Assembly (NCBI GenBank): GCA_012927585.1
Contig: JABBOY010000036.1
Coordinates: 98,586 to 162,585 of the forward strand
Length of the DNA: 64,000 bases
Reading direction: 5' to 3'
DNA from: Glaciimonas sp.
Lineage (GTDB): Bacteria > Pseudomonadota > Gammaproteobacteria > Burkholderiales > Burkholderiaceae_D
Part shown: one piece after another, positions 31,345 through 41,726 of the stretch
How the letters are laid out: each line of letters starts with the position of its first letter
How positions within the stretch are numbered: the stretch's first letter is position 1
Program-made: the position numbers and the translations under genes
Notes under the pieces: model-generated
What the model was told of the DNA's origin: nothing
Databases searched by the model: none
Seen by the model: the letters and a program-made list of their open reading frames with translations, nothing else

Positions 31345-31824
31345 CTATGGTTTTTCTCCCGTTGCGATCCACTGTTCGAATTGGTGCTGCGAGGGCGTAC
31401 CGGTAATCAGTGTCGCAGCACCGCTTTTGGGAAATAGCGCCACATACGGCGTGATGCCGCGCCACTTCGGGTTGACCGCATATTGCAGCGCCGCGGTCTG
31501 GCCTTTGAACATGAACAGGCGGCTGGCCTGGCGGTAATGCACGTCTTGCAATAGCTTCGGATGCTCATCGCCGTCCATCACCACCACGATCAGCGGAATC
31601 TGTTTTTTGCTTTTTTTCAGTTGCTGCGCCACGGCTGCGATGGCGGCCGGGCAATGGGTGCAATCGGTGGTGGAAAAGACGACGGCGGACGGTCGCGGCA
31701 ATGCAGTCTGGAAGCGCTGCCAACTCTGCGCATCGAACGCCTCGATTTTTTGCGGCGCTGCCTGTACCGGCAGCACCGAGAGTGTCAGCAATAGGGCGGC
31801 CCCATATTTATAGTGCTTTAACAT
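31345..31824 (-). CDS. Periplasmic thioredoxin-fold protein
   Basis: Signal peptide MLKHYKYGAALLLTLSVLPVQA; VVFSTTDCTHCPAAIAAVAQQLKK (CxxC). Confidence 0.75.
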   Translation of the reverse strand: MLKHYKYGAALLLTLSVLPVQAAPQKIEAFDAQSWQRFQTALPRPSAVVFSTTDCTHCPAAIAAVAQQLKKSKKQIPLIVVVMDGDEHPKLLQDVHYRQASRLFMFKGQTAALQYAVNPKWRGITPYVALFPKSGAATLITGTPSQHQFEQWIATGEKP

Positions 31825-33043
31825 GGAATTCCCCGGTAGTGTTCCAGAGCACAAACAATTGCGCGCCTTTGCGCAGCAGATGCGGCTGATCGTTGTCGGC
31901 GGTAGTGCGCGCCAATTGCTTGAGCGTGAAATGGCCGCCATTGTCGTCGGATATCCACGCCTTCAGGTTGCTGCCGCTGCCGTCGAAGCTGCGCCAGACA
32001 ATCGCCAGCCGCTTGCCGGCACTCAGCACATCGGCATGTTCGGCTTGCTCGTCCGGCAATGCCAGCACGGTGCCAACCGGTTTGCCGTCTTGATCCAGCC
32101 TACCGTAACGCGCCTGCGCCACGCCGGCTTTCTCGCCGAACCAGACCGCGTGATAACCGCCGCCGGCCGCCGGTGTCAGGCTGGGGCCGTGGTGCGGACA
32201 AGCATCAATCGCCCAGTTGTCGAAAGTAGCGCGAACCGGCGCTTTGGCCGGGGCGCTTGTTGCAGATGCGTCGCGCAATATGGTGAACGCATGGTCGCGA
32301 ATATTCGGCGCAAAAACATGCCGCCATAATGCGGCAACCTGTCCATCCGGCGTGAGCGTCAGCGCGATGCGGCAGCATTCGCAACTGTAATCGGCGACCT
32401 TGGTGTCTGGTCCGAAAGTGGCGCCGCCGTCAGCCGAAACATTATGGTAAATCGCCGCGCCGCGATAGGTCGGTTTGCCGCCGCCCGATTTTACGGCAGC
32501 TACTTTCGTCAATTCCAGATCGCGCTTATCGACCCAGACCGTATGTAGCCGGCCTTGCGCGTCGAATGCGATCGATTCGAAACGGTGGGTGATGATTTGA
32601 CGGTCGTGATGCACGGTTACCGGCGCGACAAAGGTCAAGCCGGCATCGGTCGAGCGCAACAGCCGGATCGCACCGGTGTATGGCTTGGCCAGTGGTGTGG
32701 TGTAGGCCACCACTACTTGATCGTGCGGCCCGAACGCCAGCTTGGGACGGCTCTCGCCGTCGGCTGCCACCGCTTCGCCGTTGGTGCCGAGCAGACGCGG
32801 CGCTTGCCAGTTATGGCCGTCGTCGCGGCTGATGCGTAACTCCAGATGTGCCTGGGCATTCAGCCCGACTACCCACAGCGCGCCATCGGGCGCAAAGGCT
32901 GCGCCAATCGCCAGCGCGGCTTTTTTTGCGGTCTTGACCGGTTGATGTTCATGCCCGCCATGGGCCTGGGCTGCCAGCGGCAGCAGCGTCAGGCAAAAGA
33001 TAAAAGGGATGCGGAGCAAAGAGTGGATCAGAGAGTGGATCAT
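31808..33043 (-). CDS. Exported BNR/sialidase-type beta-propeller protein, probably metal associated
   Basis: Signal peptide; repeated Asp-box-like SRDDGHNW, STDAGLTF, SADGGATF, SDDNGGHF; HGGHEH and SCECCR motifs. Confidence 0.78.
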   Translation of the reverse strand: MIHSLIHSLLRIPFIFCLTLLPLAAQAHGGHEHQPVKTAKKAALAIGAAFAPDGALWVVGLNAQAHLELRISRDDGHNWQAPRLLGTNGEAVAADGESRPKLAFGPHDQVVVAYTTPLAKPYTGAIRLLRSTDAGLTFVAPVTVHHDRQIITHRFESIAFDAQGRLHTVWVDKRDLELTKVAAVKSGGGKPTYRGAAIYHNVSADGGATFGPDTKVADYSCECCRIALTLTPDGQVAALWRHVFAPNIRDHAFTILRDASATSAPAKAPVRATFDNWAIDACPHHGPSLTPAAGGGYHAVWFGEKAGVAQARYGRLDQDGKPVGTVLALPDEQAEHADVLSAGKRLAIVWRSFDGSGSNLKAWISDDNGGHFTLKQLARTTADNDQPHLLRKGAQLFVLWNTTGEFHVKAL

Positions 33044-33055
33044 GAAAGTCCTTTA

Positions 33056-35341
33056 TCAAAAATCGTATTTGAGTTCGGCCGATAGCGTGCGCTGCGGGTA
33101 CGGGTGTGCCACGTAATATTGCCGGTTGGTCAGATTGTCGATGCCGACGGCGGCGCTCCATTGACGGTCGAGCTTGTAGCGCAGGCGCAGGTCGAGCACG
33201 AAGAACTTGCTGACGCCGCCATAGGTGTCGGCGTTGCTATCGCTATTGTCGAGCGTATTGAATTGCCGTCCGCTGTAGCGCCCGGCCAGCGCATACGATA
33301 GTTGCGCATTCTGGCGGTAAGTCGCGCTGACGGTGACGCGCCAATCCGGTACGCGCGGCTGCCGGTTGCCGAGCGTGGCCGGATTGGCGTCGTTTTGGGT
33401 GACGATCGAATTGGCGTACGTGATGCTGCCGGCCAGATCCAGACCGCGCCAACCGATGTCTACACCCTGATACGCCAGTTCCAGCCCACGGGTGCGAATC
33501 CGGTCGATATTCTGGATGTTGGTGATGGTCGGCGAAACCGTCATGTTGGTTTGCGAATACAGCGCATCTTTGGCATTCTCCTGAAAATAGCTGATGCGCA
33601 GCACGCCGTTACCCAGCTCGCGCTCCGCCGTCAATTCGCCCGATAACGCTTGTTCCGGTTTCAGGTTCGGGTCGTTCTTGACGATGGCATTGTTGCTGAT
33701 GCTGCCCTGATACAGCTCGGCCACCGATGGCATCCGATATGCCTGCGCCAGCGAAGCGCGCAAGGCCCAGGCCGGCGTCGGTTGAAATGACAAGGCCAGC
33801 TTGGGCGAGAAAAAGGTTTCATTGCGCGCAGCGAACGGCAAGGTGCTGGCCGCGTTGGATACAGCACCGTCAAACGCTTGCCAGTTTTCCCAGCGGCCGC
33901 CTACGGTGGCTTTCCAGTCTTTGGCAAAGCGCCAGGCATCTTGCGCATACAGCGCCTGGGTTTCGGTCTTGCCGGCAAACGCCGAAGTGCGGCTTACTGC
34001 CGGGCCGCTGCTCCAGTTGGCCGTACTGGAGACTTGCGTATCGAGCTGATATTGATCGAAGTGATAACCGAAATTGGCTTCATGGGCAGCATTCGCACGC
34101 CAGGTGCCGCGCAAGTCCAGCGTGCGCCAGCCGGTGCCGCTCATGTCGGTCAGACTGCCGGGGCCGCCATTGGCCGCAGCCGGCAAGGCCGTCGTTGGCG
34201 CGCGCGACAGATCGCGGCTGTAATCGTACACACTGGCAAGCGCTTGCCAATCCCAGGTGCCGCCGCTGTGTGTGACTAGCGACAGGCCATGCATCCAGTG
34301 TTGCTGTTCGGAGCTGCCGGGATTCAGATCGGTATCCTTGAGGGTGTACTGCTTGCCGCTGAAATTCACCTTGCCGCTATACACCGGATTGCCGGCAGCA
34401 TCCTTCAGATAGGACCCGACCTCAGTCGTGTTATCGCCCTGCCACAAGCCCAGCGTATAGCTGGCGGTGAGAGTCGGGCTGATGTCATACGCCAGTTTCA
34501 TTTTGGCCTGATCCTGAATCGTATGGGCGATGCTGGTAGCGCCCAGAATGGTGCGTGGATTCCCGCTGGGGTCGAGGTCGGTTTGCGCGCCGCTGACCTG
34601 TTTATCGCTGGCCAGAGCGGTTTTGGTCGAAAGCGGCTGGGTCAAAAACGACATCGGCTGGCCGTGGTTGTCGAGATGGTTGGCATTGATCCACCACGAC
34701 AATGCGCCGGCGCGGTTGCCCAAAGCAACGCTGAACTGCTTGCCGGAATAACTCTCGTCGGTGCCGTATAACTGGAAGTGCTGGTTAAATACTTGCGTCT
34801 TCGCGTGCGCTTCAAACTTGGTTGGCATGCGGGTTGTCATGTTGATTACCGCACCCATCGCATTGCCCGGATACAGTGCCGAGAATGGCCCGTAAATCAC
34901 ATCGACGCGCTCGATTTCCTCAGGCGTGACCATGCCCCAGCGTGGCGGATAGCTGTAACTGTTGCCCAGCAAGTTGGACAGCAGCAGATTGTCCGCATAC
35001 ACCAGCGACCGGGCGCTGGACAACGTGCCGGAAGAGCGTGAAGCGACGATGCCGTTGGTGTCGCCAATGAAGCGTTTGCGGATCTGTATCGATGGCAAAT
35101 ACTTGAGCGCATCTTCGGTATTGATGACGTTGATGCTGTCTGCCATTTGCTGACGGGTCACGGTTTCCACTACGGCCGGTAATTCTTTCGGCACGCCGGG
35201 AGCAGAACCGCCCTGGACGACTACTTCCTGCAGTTGGGTATCGCTATCTGTGTTACCTGCCGCCTGCGCTGCCGGCGTGAAAGCGCCGCCTGCACAGGTT
35301 GCCAGCAGTGCCGCCGATAAGGGTTTCAGAGGAATGATCAT
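33056..35341 (-). CDS. TonB-dependent outer membrane receptor
   Basis: Signal peptide, plug (VVVQGGSAPGVPKELPAVVETVTRQQMADSINVINTEDALKYLPS...RVDVIYGPFSALYPGNAMGAVINM), C-terminal beta-barrel ending YDF. Confidence 0.93.
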   Translation of the reverse strand: MIIPLKPLSAALLATCAGGAFTPAAQAAGNTDSDTQLQEVVVQGGSAPGVPKELPAVVETVTRQQMADSINVINTEDALKYLPSIQIRKRFIGDTNGIVASRSSGTLSSARSLVYADNLLLSNLLGNSYSYPPRWGMVTPEEIERVDVIYGPFSALYPGNAMGAVINMTTRMPTKFEAHAKTQVFNQHFQLYGTDESYSGKQFSVALGNRAGALSWWINANHLDNHGQPMSFLTQPLSTKTALASDKQVSGAQTDLDPSGNPRTILGATSIAHTIQDQAKMKLAYDISPTLTASYTLGLWQGDNTTEVGSYLKDAAGNPVYSGKVNFSGKQYTLKDTDLNPGSSEQQHWMHGLSLVTHSGGTWDWQALASVYDYSRDLSRAPTTALPAAANGGPGSLTDMSGTGWRTLDLRGTWRANAAHEANFGYHFDQYQLDTQVSSTANWSSGPAVSRTSAFAGKTETQALYAQDAWRFAKDWKATVGGRWENWQAFDGAVSNAASTLPFAARNETFFSPKLALSFQPTPAWALRASLAQAYRMPSVAELYQGSISNNAIVKNDPNLKPEQALSGELTAERELGNGVLRISYFQENAKDALYSQTNMTVSPTITNIQNIDRIRTRGLELAYQGVDIGWRGLDLAGSITYANSIVTQNDANPATLGNRQPRVPDWRVTVSATYRQNAQLSYALAGRYSGRQFNTLDNSDSNADTYGGVSKFFVLDLRLRYKLDRQWSAAVGIDNLTNRQYYVAHPYPQRTLSAELKYDF

Positions 35342-35384
35342 GGGCTTGATTCCAGTAAATGAAAAATAAACAAAGATGAAAAAA

Positions 35385-36071
35385 TCAGGAGTCCAGCCGG
35401 AACACAATCGGCACCACCACGCTGGCGGCGACTGCCACTGAGCCGCGCTGCGCCGGCACGAAACGCCATTGCCGCACCGCTTCCAGCGCCGCTTCATCGA
35501 GTCGAGAAAAGCCGCTGCTGCGCTTGACTTGCACCTGTTCGGCCTGGCCTTGCGCACTGACTTTGATGTTCAACAGCACGGTGCCCTGTTCGCGGTTGCG
35601 GCGTGAGAACAGCGGATACGACGGCGCAGGATTGTTCAGGTAATCGGCATTAAAGCGGGCCGGTTCCAAGGTGGGCGGAGCGGGTGCAGCCACCGTAACT
35701 GCCAATGCCACGGCCACTGGCTCGGCTGCAACAGGAGTGGCCGGTGCCACCGGTGCGGTTGTCATCGCCGTGATCCCGCTGGCGGCAGTCAGGAGCGTTA
35801 CCGGTGCGGGTTTGGACGCGCTGTGCAACACCGTTTTTGTGGCTGGACGTGCGACCGGGCGTATGGCCGAAACTGCGCTAGGCAGCGGCCGTGGCGGCGG
35901 GATCAGTACAACCTGGATCGGCACCGGCACTGTTTGCGGCAGCACCGCCTGGCCGGGCATTGCTTGCAACGTCCAGTACAGCAGAGTGCCATGCAGCACC
36001 AGCGTCAGCAGGAATTTCAGGGCGATACCGCGCAGATGGGCACTCGGTGAAATGAAGATGAAAGTAGCCAT
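35385..36071 (-). CDS. tonB: Energy transducer TonB
   Basis: N-terminal TM, Pro/Ala-rich linker, C-terminal YPLFSRRNREQGTVLLNIKVSAQGQAEQVQVKRSSGFSRLDEAALEAVRQWRFVP. Confidence 0.92.
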   Translation of the reverse strand: MATFIFISPSAHLRGIALKFLLTLVLHGTLLYWTLQAMPGQAVLPQTVPVPIQVVLIPPPRPLPSAVSAIRPVARPATKTVLHSASKPAPVTLLTAASGITAMTTAPVAPATPVAAEPVAVALAVTVAAPAPPTLEPARFNADYLNNPAPSYPLFSRRNREQGTVLLNIKVSAQGQAEQVQVKRSSGFSRLDEAALEAVRQWRFVPAQRGSVAVAASVVVPIVFRLDS

Positions 36072-36225
36072 ACGAGGGTGCCTATCCGCATCGCGCACAG
36101 CCCGGCCAGAACCGAACGCGCACGCAGACGCGAGACATGAGTTGCTTTCTGTTGAGAAATTCACCGCGCTCTGGCGAGTGCGCAGGACTGCACCCGGAGC
36201 GAACTAGAGAGAAACTAGAGTGAAA

Positions 36226-36636
36226 TCAAGAAGCCAGCGGTGGGCCGCGTGGGTTGGCCGCCGTCCAGGAGGGCAGGCGATACGGCGCGTGATAGAACAG
36301 GTGCGGGAACACATCATGGCCGACCACAATCGGGAGCACCGGCAAGTCCGGCGGCAGTAGCCCGATGCTGCCGCCGTGCGGCAGGCAGAATGGACAGTGT
36401 TCGCTGGCGCCAGTGTCGCTTGGGCCGGAATGGTCGCCGGTCAACGGGCCGGATATCGCAGTCATAGAAGCGATGGACTGAACGCCGTTCATGGTGCAGA
36501 TTTCCATCATCGGTGACGATGGCGCGCTGCCCCATGCAGTTACCGCATGGGAAATTGAAGGCGCAAGTGCGTTTAGCAGCATCGCAAAACAGGCGATCCA
36601 GATAAACAGCAGCTTGGTTTTCAGAATTTTCCTCAT
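36226..36636 (-). CDS. DUF2946-type protein
   Basis: MRKILKTKLLFIWIACFAMLLNALAPSISHAV...SEHCPFCLPHGGSIGLLPP. Confidence 0.75.
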   Translation of the reverse strand: MRKILKTKLLFIWIACFAMLLNALAPSISHAVTAWGSAPSSPMMEICTMNGVQSIASMTAISGPLTGDHSGPSDTGASEHCPFCLPHGGSIGLLPPDLPVLPIVVGHDVFPHLFYHAPYRLPSWTAANPRGPPLAS

Positions 36637-36777
36637 GGCCGCAGATTATAGCGCGGCACTTTGACTGTCATCGGTGCAAATGCAGAAAAGCTTGGATGGA
36701 TCAAGTATCTTGGTATCAAGATGCACTTGTGGCGCATTGTATGAGCGGGGTTAGTGGGATTCGTATAACGCCGCCTG

Positions 36778-37695
36778 TCAATATGCCGTCTGCTGCCGTA
36801 TATACTCGGCACGTTTCATCTCAAGATATTGTTGCCGACTCACCTCATGCAACTGCTGCGAATAGCGCTCGGTAGCCGTAAACCAGTTTTGTAAACGCCT
36901 CTCGAATTGTGCTGGCGGGGCTGCACTGGCGGCTTCTAAAAAGGTGTCGATCGCCAGGTAATAACGCATCGTGTTGCGTTCCACCAGACCGCGCACCCCG
37001 CCAACATAGTCGGGCTGACCGTTGGCCCGCTTGCCGATGACTGTGAACCCTACCTTGTCGCTACCGATAGTCCCGAGATATGTCTGCATCGCCAGCCGCG
37101 CGGAAATATTCATTGCGTAAGAATAAGTCAGATGCAAAAACGTTTTAGCGCTCGGGAGCGCCACCGCTTCCAGCAGGATAAGGTAGTCGCTGGTGCCCAG
37201 TGGCCCGTCTTTGGCACTAAGCATGATTTCAATATACTTCGGAGTGTCCGTAACGATGCTGTAGTGGAAGTCGAGCCGCGGTGCAGTGGCCAGTTCTTCG
37301 GGTGTTTTTCTTCCGATATGGAGTCTCAGGTTGGTGCCGGACGGCTCTACCATCGCATGACAATATTTGGTATTGATGTGCAGCAGCATCACATCACACC
37401 AGTGATCAGGATTATTCAAGCCGGCATTCACCGCGCCAAACGGGTAATCGACGATTGCGTAGATATCGCCCTTCAAATGACTCGGTGTTTCAGCAGAATC
37501 AAGAACCAGCGGCCGCTTGAATTGATTTTTCCGCAATTGCTCTTGCAGCGCCGCGTATTTTGCGCGCAATGTCGCCGCCGGGTCGGAGTCGGCCGTAGCA
37601 GCGCCAGCGATACCAGAAATACCCACAATCGTGATCAACAGCAGGCATCGCAACCAGTGCAACGAGTTTGACCAAAAATGCTTGTGCATTGCCAT
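36778..37695 (-). CDS. Exported hypothetical protein
   Basis: 305-aa ORF with signal peptide (LRCLLLITIVGISGIAGAATA); no family recognised. Confidence 0.75.
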   Translation of the reverse strand: MAMHKHFWSNSLHWLRCLLLITIVGISGIAGAATADSDPAATLRAKYAALQEQLRKNQFKRPLVLDSAETPSHLKGDIYAIVDYPFGAVNAGLNNPDHWCDVMLLHINTKYCHAMVEPSGTNLRLHIGRKTPEELATAPRLDFHYSIVTDTPKYIEIMLSAKDGPLGTSDYLILLEAVALPSAKTFLHLTYSYAMNISARLAMQTYLGTIGSDKVGFTVIGKRANGQPDYVGGVRGLVERNTMRYYLAIDTFLEAASAAPPAQFERRLQNWFTATERYSQQLHEVSRQQYLEMKRAEYIRQQTAY

Positions 37696-37863
37696 TTCCT
37701 TACAGTTAAGTTTCCAGCAAACGATGCATCACAGCCAATAAGTTAGTCCGGCCCGGCAAACCAGTCTGTGCGCTAACGTACTAACGTACACGAAGCCCGG
37801 TTTGTGGGGCAGGGTGCGATGCATAGGGGGCAATAATTATGATTATTTTCAAAAAATGCGATC

Positions 37864-37900
37864 AAAAAAAACGGTGCCGAGCCCAGAGAGGACGGCACCG
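37864..37900 (-). terminator. Rho-independent terminator after the alcohol dehydrogenase
   Basis: Minus strand CGGTGCCG-tcctctctgggct-CGGCACCG followed by T8. Confidence 0.85.
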
Positions 37901-37934
37901 CATTCAACCCTTAACAATTAACTATTCACCATGC

Positions 37935-38981
37935 TTACATCGTGATCGCAACCTTCAACACGCCATCGCGCTGGTTTGCGAATAACGCATAAGCCTCCTC
38001 GATCTGATCGAGCTTGAATCGATGTGTGACCATGGGTTTCAGATCGACCCGGCCCGAAGCAACCACATTCATCAATCGACGCATGCGTTCTTTTCCGCCG
38101 GGGCAGAGGGTGGTGATGATTTTGTGATCGCCCAGCCCTGCGGCAAAGGCATCGAGCGGCAAGGATATTTTGCCCGAATACACACCAAGACTGGATAGCG
38201 TTCCACCTGGCTTGAGCGCGCGCAGGCAACTCTCAAACGTTTGTTGCGTACCCAAAGCTTCAATCGCAACATCGACGCCACGCCCGTTGGTCAGGCGCAT
38301 GATCTCGGCCAGCGGATCGGTCTTCGTAAAGTCGATGGTGAAATCGGCGCCCAGCTTTTTCGACACTGCAAGCCGCGCACTGACGCCGTCAACCGCGATG
38401 ATCAGGCTTGCGCCCCTGAGTTTTGCGCCGGCGGTTGCACACAAGCCGATTGGGCCCTGTGCAAAAATCACGACTGTGTCGCCGATCTTGATCCCGCCAC
38501 TTTCGGCACCGCCGAAACCTGTGCTCATAATGTCAGGGCACATCAACACTTGCTCATCTGTGAGCCCGTCTGGAATCGGTTCGAGATTCGCCATCGCGTC
38601 CGGCACCAGCAGATATTCCGCCTGACAGCCGTCAATCGTATTGCCAAAGCGCCAGCCGCCGCCCGCTTTGCCGCCGCACTGGGATTTATGACCGTCAAGG
38701 CACGTATGACATTGTCCGCACGGTGTAATTGCACCGACGATAACCCGTTGTCCTACTGTATATCCAGTAACGCCGGCGCCTAATTCCGCAATCACGCCGA
38801 CCGGTTCATGACCGATAGTGAGCCCTGGCTCCACCGGATATTCTCCCTTGAGGATATGCACATCGGTGCCGCAGATCGTGGTGGTGGTGATTTTGATTAA
38901 TGCTGCGCCAGCACCGACAGTCGGTATTGGCTTTTCTTCGAGGGCGATCTTGCCCGGACGGAGGAATACTGCTGCTTTCAT
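37935..38981 (-). CDS. Zinc-dependent alcohol dehydrogenase
   Basis: MKAAVFLRPGKIALEEKPIPTVGAGAALIKITTTTICGTDVHILKGEYPVEPGLTIGHEPVGVI; CGQCHTCLDGHKSQC zinc site. Confidence 0.93.
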   Translation of the reverse strand: MKAAVFLRPGKIALEEKPIPTVGAGAALIKITTTTICGTDVHILKGEYPVEPGLTIGHEPVGVIAELGAGVTGYTVGQRVIVGAITPCGQCHTCLDGHKSQCGGKAGGGWRFGNTIDGCQAEYLLVPDAMANLEPIPDGLTDEQVLMCPDIMSTGFGGAESGGIKIGDTVVIFAQGPIGLCATAGAKLRGASLIIAVDGVSARLAVSKKLGADFTIDFTKTDPLAEIMRLTNGRGVDVAIEALGTQQTFESCLRALKPGGTLSSLGVYSGKISLPLDAFAAGLGDHKIITTLCPGGKERMRRLMNVVASGRVDLKPMVTHRFKLDQIEEAYALFANQRDGVLKVAITM

Positions 38982-39495
38982 GGTGCGCATTGCTGTTCTC
39001 CAAAAACCTGCATGATTAAAACCGCTTTGTGCTACTGCCAACAACCAAGACCAAGACTGACTTACTCCATGTGGACGGCTTCACGCCTGCAGCACCGCAC
39101 ACATTATGTTTACCAAATACTGTCAAATTAAACCATTAAATTTGCTCTCTTACAACCTGATTAACTCGCACAAATCAATCACCCAGGCGGTTACCGCTTC
39201 AGGTTCCTATCTGCATTGGAAGATACTGGTTGACTGATCTGGTCTCAACAAAGACTGAACGTGATATGGTAATCACCCTTGGCACCCTATTTTTTTTGGC
39301 ACCGACTTGGCATGCTTGAATCTAGGCGGCCTACGCGCGGTGCAAAAGCTAACCGACGTTTTGTATCGGCAACTAATTAAGAAAAATTAGCCTTGGATTT
39401 CATGGCGTTAGCTTGCTCAACTCTCAGCCCGGCGTTCTTTACCGCAAAGTGCCACCCAGACTGCCGCCCTTATTCCTCTTCACTGAAGCGTCCTG

Positions 39496-40650
39496 ATGAA
39501 ACCTGTAAATAAATTGAATCCCGAAGGCTTGCGTATCGTTTTGGTGTTGCAAGGCGGTGGTGCGCTCGGGGCATATCAGGCTGGCGTCTATCAGGCGCTG
39601 CATGAACACGACCTGGTGCCAGACTGGATCGTCGGCACTTCGATCGGCGCCATCAATGCCGCTCTCCTTGCCGGCAATCACAAGGCGACGCGCTTGCAAC
39701 GCCTGAAGCAATTTTGGGGCCGAGTATCACATCAGGACGGGATCGATTTGGCGCGGATACCCGATGCGCAGCGGCGTTCCAATGTCTGGTTGTCCAGCCT
39801 CGATACAGTCCTGCGCGGTGTGCCCGGCTTCTTCACGCCGCGTCTTTTTAGTTTGTTTCCAGCGGGCTTGGTGGTGGAGCCGGAAGCGGCCAGTTTCTAC
39901 GATACGGCGGCCTTGGGCGACACGCTTGGCGATCTGGTTGATTTCGGCTATTTGAACACGCCTGGCGGGATTCGCCTGACCGTCAATGCGATGAAAGTAA
40001 AAACCGGTGAACTGGCCAGTTTTGATAACACCCGGCAAACCATGAGCGCCGACCACATCCGCGCCAGCGGTGCATTGCCACCGGGTTTCCCGCCGATACG
40101 TATTGATGGCGAACTATACTGGGATGGCGGCTTGTATTCGAATACACCGTTGGAAACGGTGCTCGACGACTTGCCGCATGTCGACTCCTTGTGTTTTATG
40201 GTTGATTTGTGGAGCGCTGAAGGGCCGGAGCCGACAACGCTCGATGAAGTGCAGACACGACAAAAGGACGTTATGTTCGCATCGCGTTCCAAGCGTCACA
40301 TCGAAGACTATCAGCGTACCCACAACTTGCAGAACAAGTTGCGTGAGCTCTATGCCTTATTGCCGGAGTGTGCCAAGTCCGATGCCGGGGTCGAGGAATT
40401 AACCGCGCTCGGCTGCTCCAGCACGATGCATGTTGTACGACTGCCGTATGGCGGGCGCGATTGGCATATGGCTTCGAAAGATATCAATTTTTCTAAGGGA
40501 TCGATCGCATGGCGCTGGGATCGGGGGTACCAAGATGCGATGCGCGCCATTGAGTACGCCGGCTGGCTCACGGCCGTCTCGGAAGAGACGGGTCTGGTGC
40601 TGCATGAGTTGCCGCCGTTCGCAAAAAAGCAGAGTGCTGCCGAGGGGTGA
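39496..40650 (+). CDS. Patatin-like phospholipase
   Basis: LQGGGALGAYQAGVYQAL, GTSIGAINAAL (GxSxG), DGGLYSNTPL. Confidence 0.92.
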   Translation: MKPVNKLNPEGLRIVLVLQGGGALGAYQAGVYQALHEHDLVPDWIVGTSIGAINAALLAGNHKATRLQRLKQFWGRVSHQDGIDLARIPDAQRRSNVWLSSLDTVLRGVPGFFTPRLFSLFPAGLVVEPEAASFYDTAALGDTLGDLVDFGYLNTPGGIRLTVNAMKVKTGELASFDNTRQTMSADHIRASGALPPGFPPIRIDGELYWDGGLYSNTPLETVLDDLPHVDSLCFMVDLWSAEGPEPTTLDEVQTRQKDVMFASRSKRHIEDYQRTHNLQNKLRELYALLPECAKSDAGVEELTALGCSSTMHVVRLPYGGRDWHMASKDINFSKGSIAWRWDRGYQDAMRAIEYAGWLTAVSEETGLVLHELPPFAKKQSAAEG

Positions 40651-40688
40651 GCACCTGCCAGTGCGTACGTTATTTCTATCGTTTTGGC

Positions 40689-41471
40689 CTACTGCATATG
40701 CCAGCCGTGGCTGACCACAATAGACTGGCCGCTGAGTGCCGTCGATGGGAACGCCGCTAACCAAAGGGCGGTTTCTGCCACATCTTGCGTGGTCGTGAAT
40801 TCACCATCAATGGTTTCCTTCAGCATCACGTTTTTGATGACGTCGGCTTCGCTGATATGCAGTTGTGCCGCCTGCTCTGGAATTTGCTTGTCGACCAAAG
40901 GCGTGCGCACGAAGCCGGGACAGATCACGTTGGCGCGGATACGATCTTTTGCACCCTCTTTCGCCACGACTTTGGCCAGCCCGAGCAAACCATGCTTGGC
41001 AGCGACATAAGCGCTCTTGAAGGGAGAACCTTCGTGCGAATGTACTGAGCCCATATAAATGATGGCGCCGCCTCTGCCGGCCTTGATCATTTCGCGCATG
41101 CAGGCACGGGTCGTCAGGAACGCGCCATCGAGATGAATGGCGAGCATCTTTTTCCATTGCACAAAACCGAAGTCGACAATCGGGCTGATGATTTGGATGC
41201 CTGCATTGCTGACCAGGATATCGACGCCGCCGAACGCCGTGACCGCTGCCGCGACACCCTGATCCACTTGTGCTTCATTCGTCACATCCATCGCCACTGC
41301 GATTGCCTTGCCGCCGGCCTGGATGATCTCATTGGCGGTCGCGCTCGCCGCTTCCAGCGCCAGATCCGCAATTACAACCTTGGCGCCTTGGCGTGCATAT
41401 TCGCAGGCGATTTCCTTGCCGATGCCGCTGGCCGCACCTGTGATGATGGCGACTTTATTGTTGAGTTGCAT
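40689..41471 (-). CDS. 3-hydroxybutyrate dehydrogenase (SDR)
   Basis: [37 protein letters not shown]...[21 protein letters not shown]-terminus; next to patatin. Confidence 0.88.
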   Translation of the reverse strand: MQLNNKVAIITGAASGIGKEIACEYARQGAKVVIADLALEAASATANEIIQAGGKAIAVAMDVTNEAQVDQGVAAAVTAFGGVDILVSNAGIQIISPIVDFGFVQWKKMLAIHLDGAFLTTRACMREMIKAGRGGAIIYMGSVHSHEGSPFKSAYVAAKHGLLGLAKVVAKEGAKDRIRANVICPGFVRTPLVDKQIPEQAAQLHISEADVIKNVMLKETIDGEFTTTQDVAETALWLAAFPSTALSGQSIVVSHGWHMQ

Positions 41472-41675
41472 AGTATTTCCTTTGCTGTGTAGGGTTGAGG
41501 CAATAGTACATTACCGTTTTCTTCAGTTATGTACGGTGCTGGATGCAGTATGGCGAGTCTTCGGCCGCAGCACCACTATAGATTGGCACAAAGGCTGTCG
41601 CCAGCGGTGCGCTCATAGGTTTGCTGTGTAGCGCCAACTCTCTCGCATGGACGAAGAATCCCCATGCCGACAAAG

Positions 41676-41700
41676 AAAAAGCCCCAATTCAGGGGCTTTT
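41676..41700 (-). terminator. Rho-independent terminator downstream of tRNA-Ser
   Basis: Minus strand AAAAGCCCC-tgaatt-GGGGCTTTTT. Confidence 0.8.
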
Positions 41701-41726
41701 AATGTAACGCTAAGTATTGTAATTTT

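Noticed and set aside
31808-33043. Straight sialidase/neuraminidase annotation for the beta-propeller
   Set aside because: Asp-box repeats alone are not sufficient; genomic context and Cys/His motifs point elsewhere, so only a fold-level call is made.
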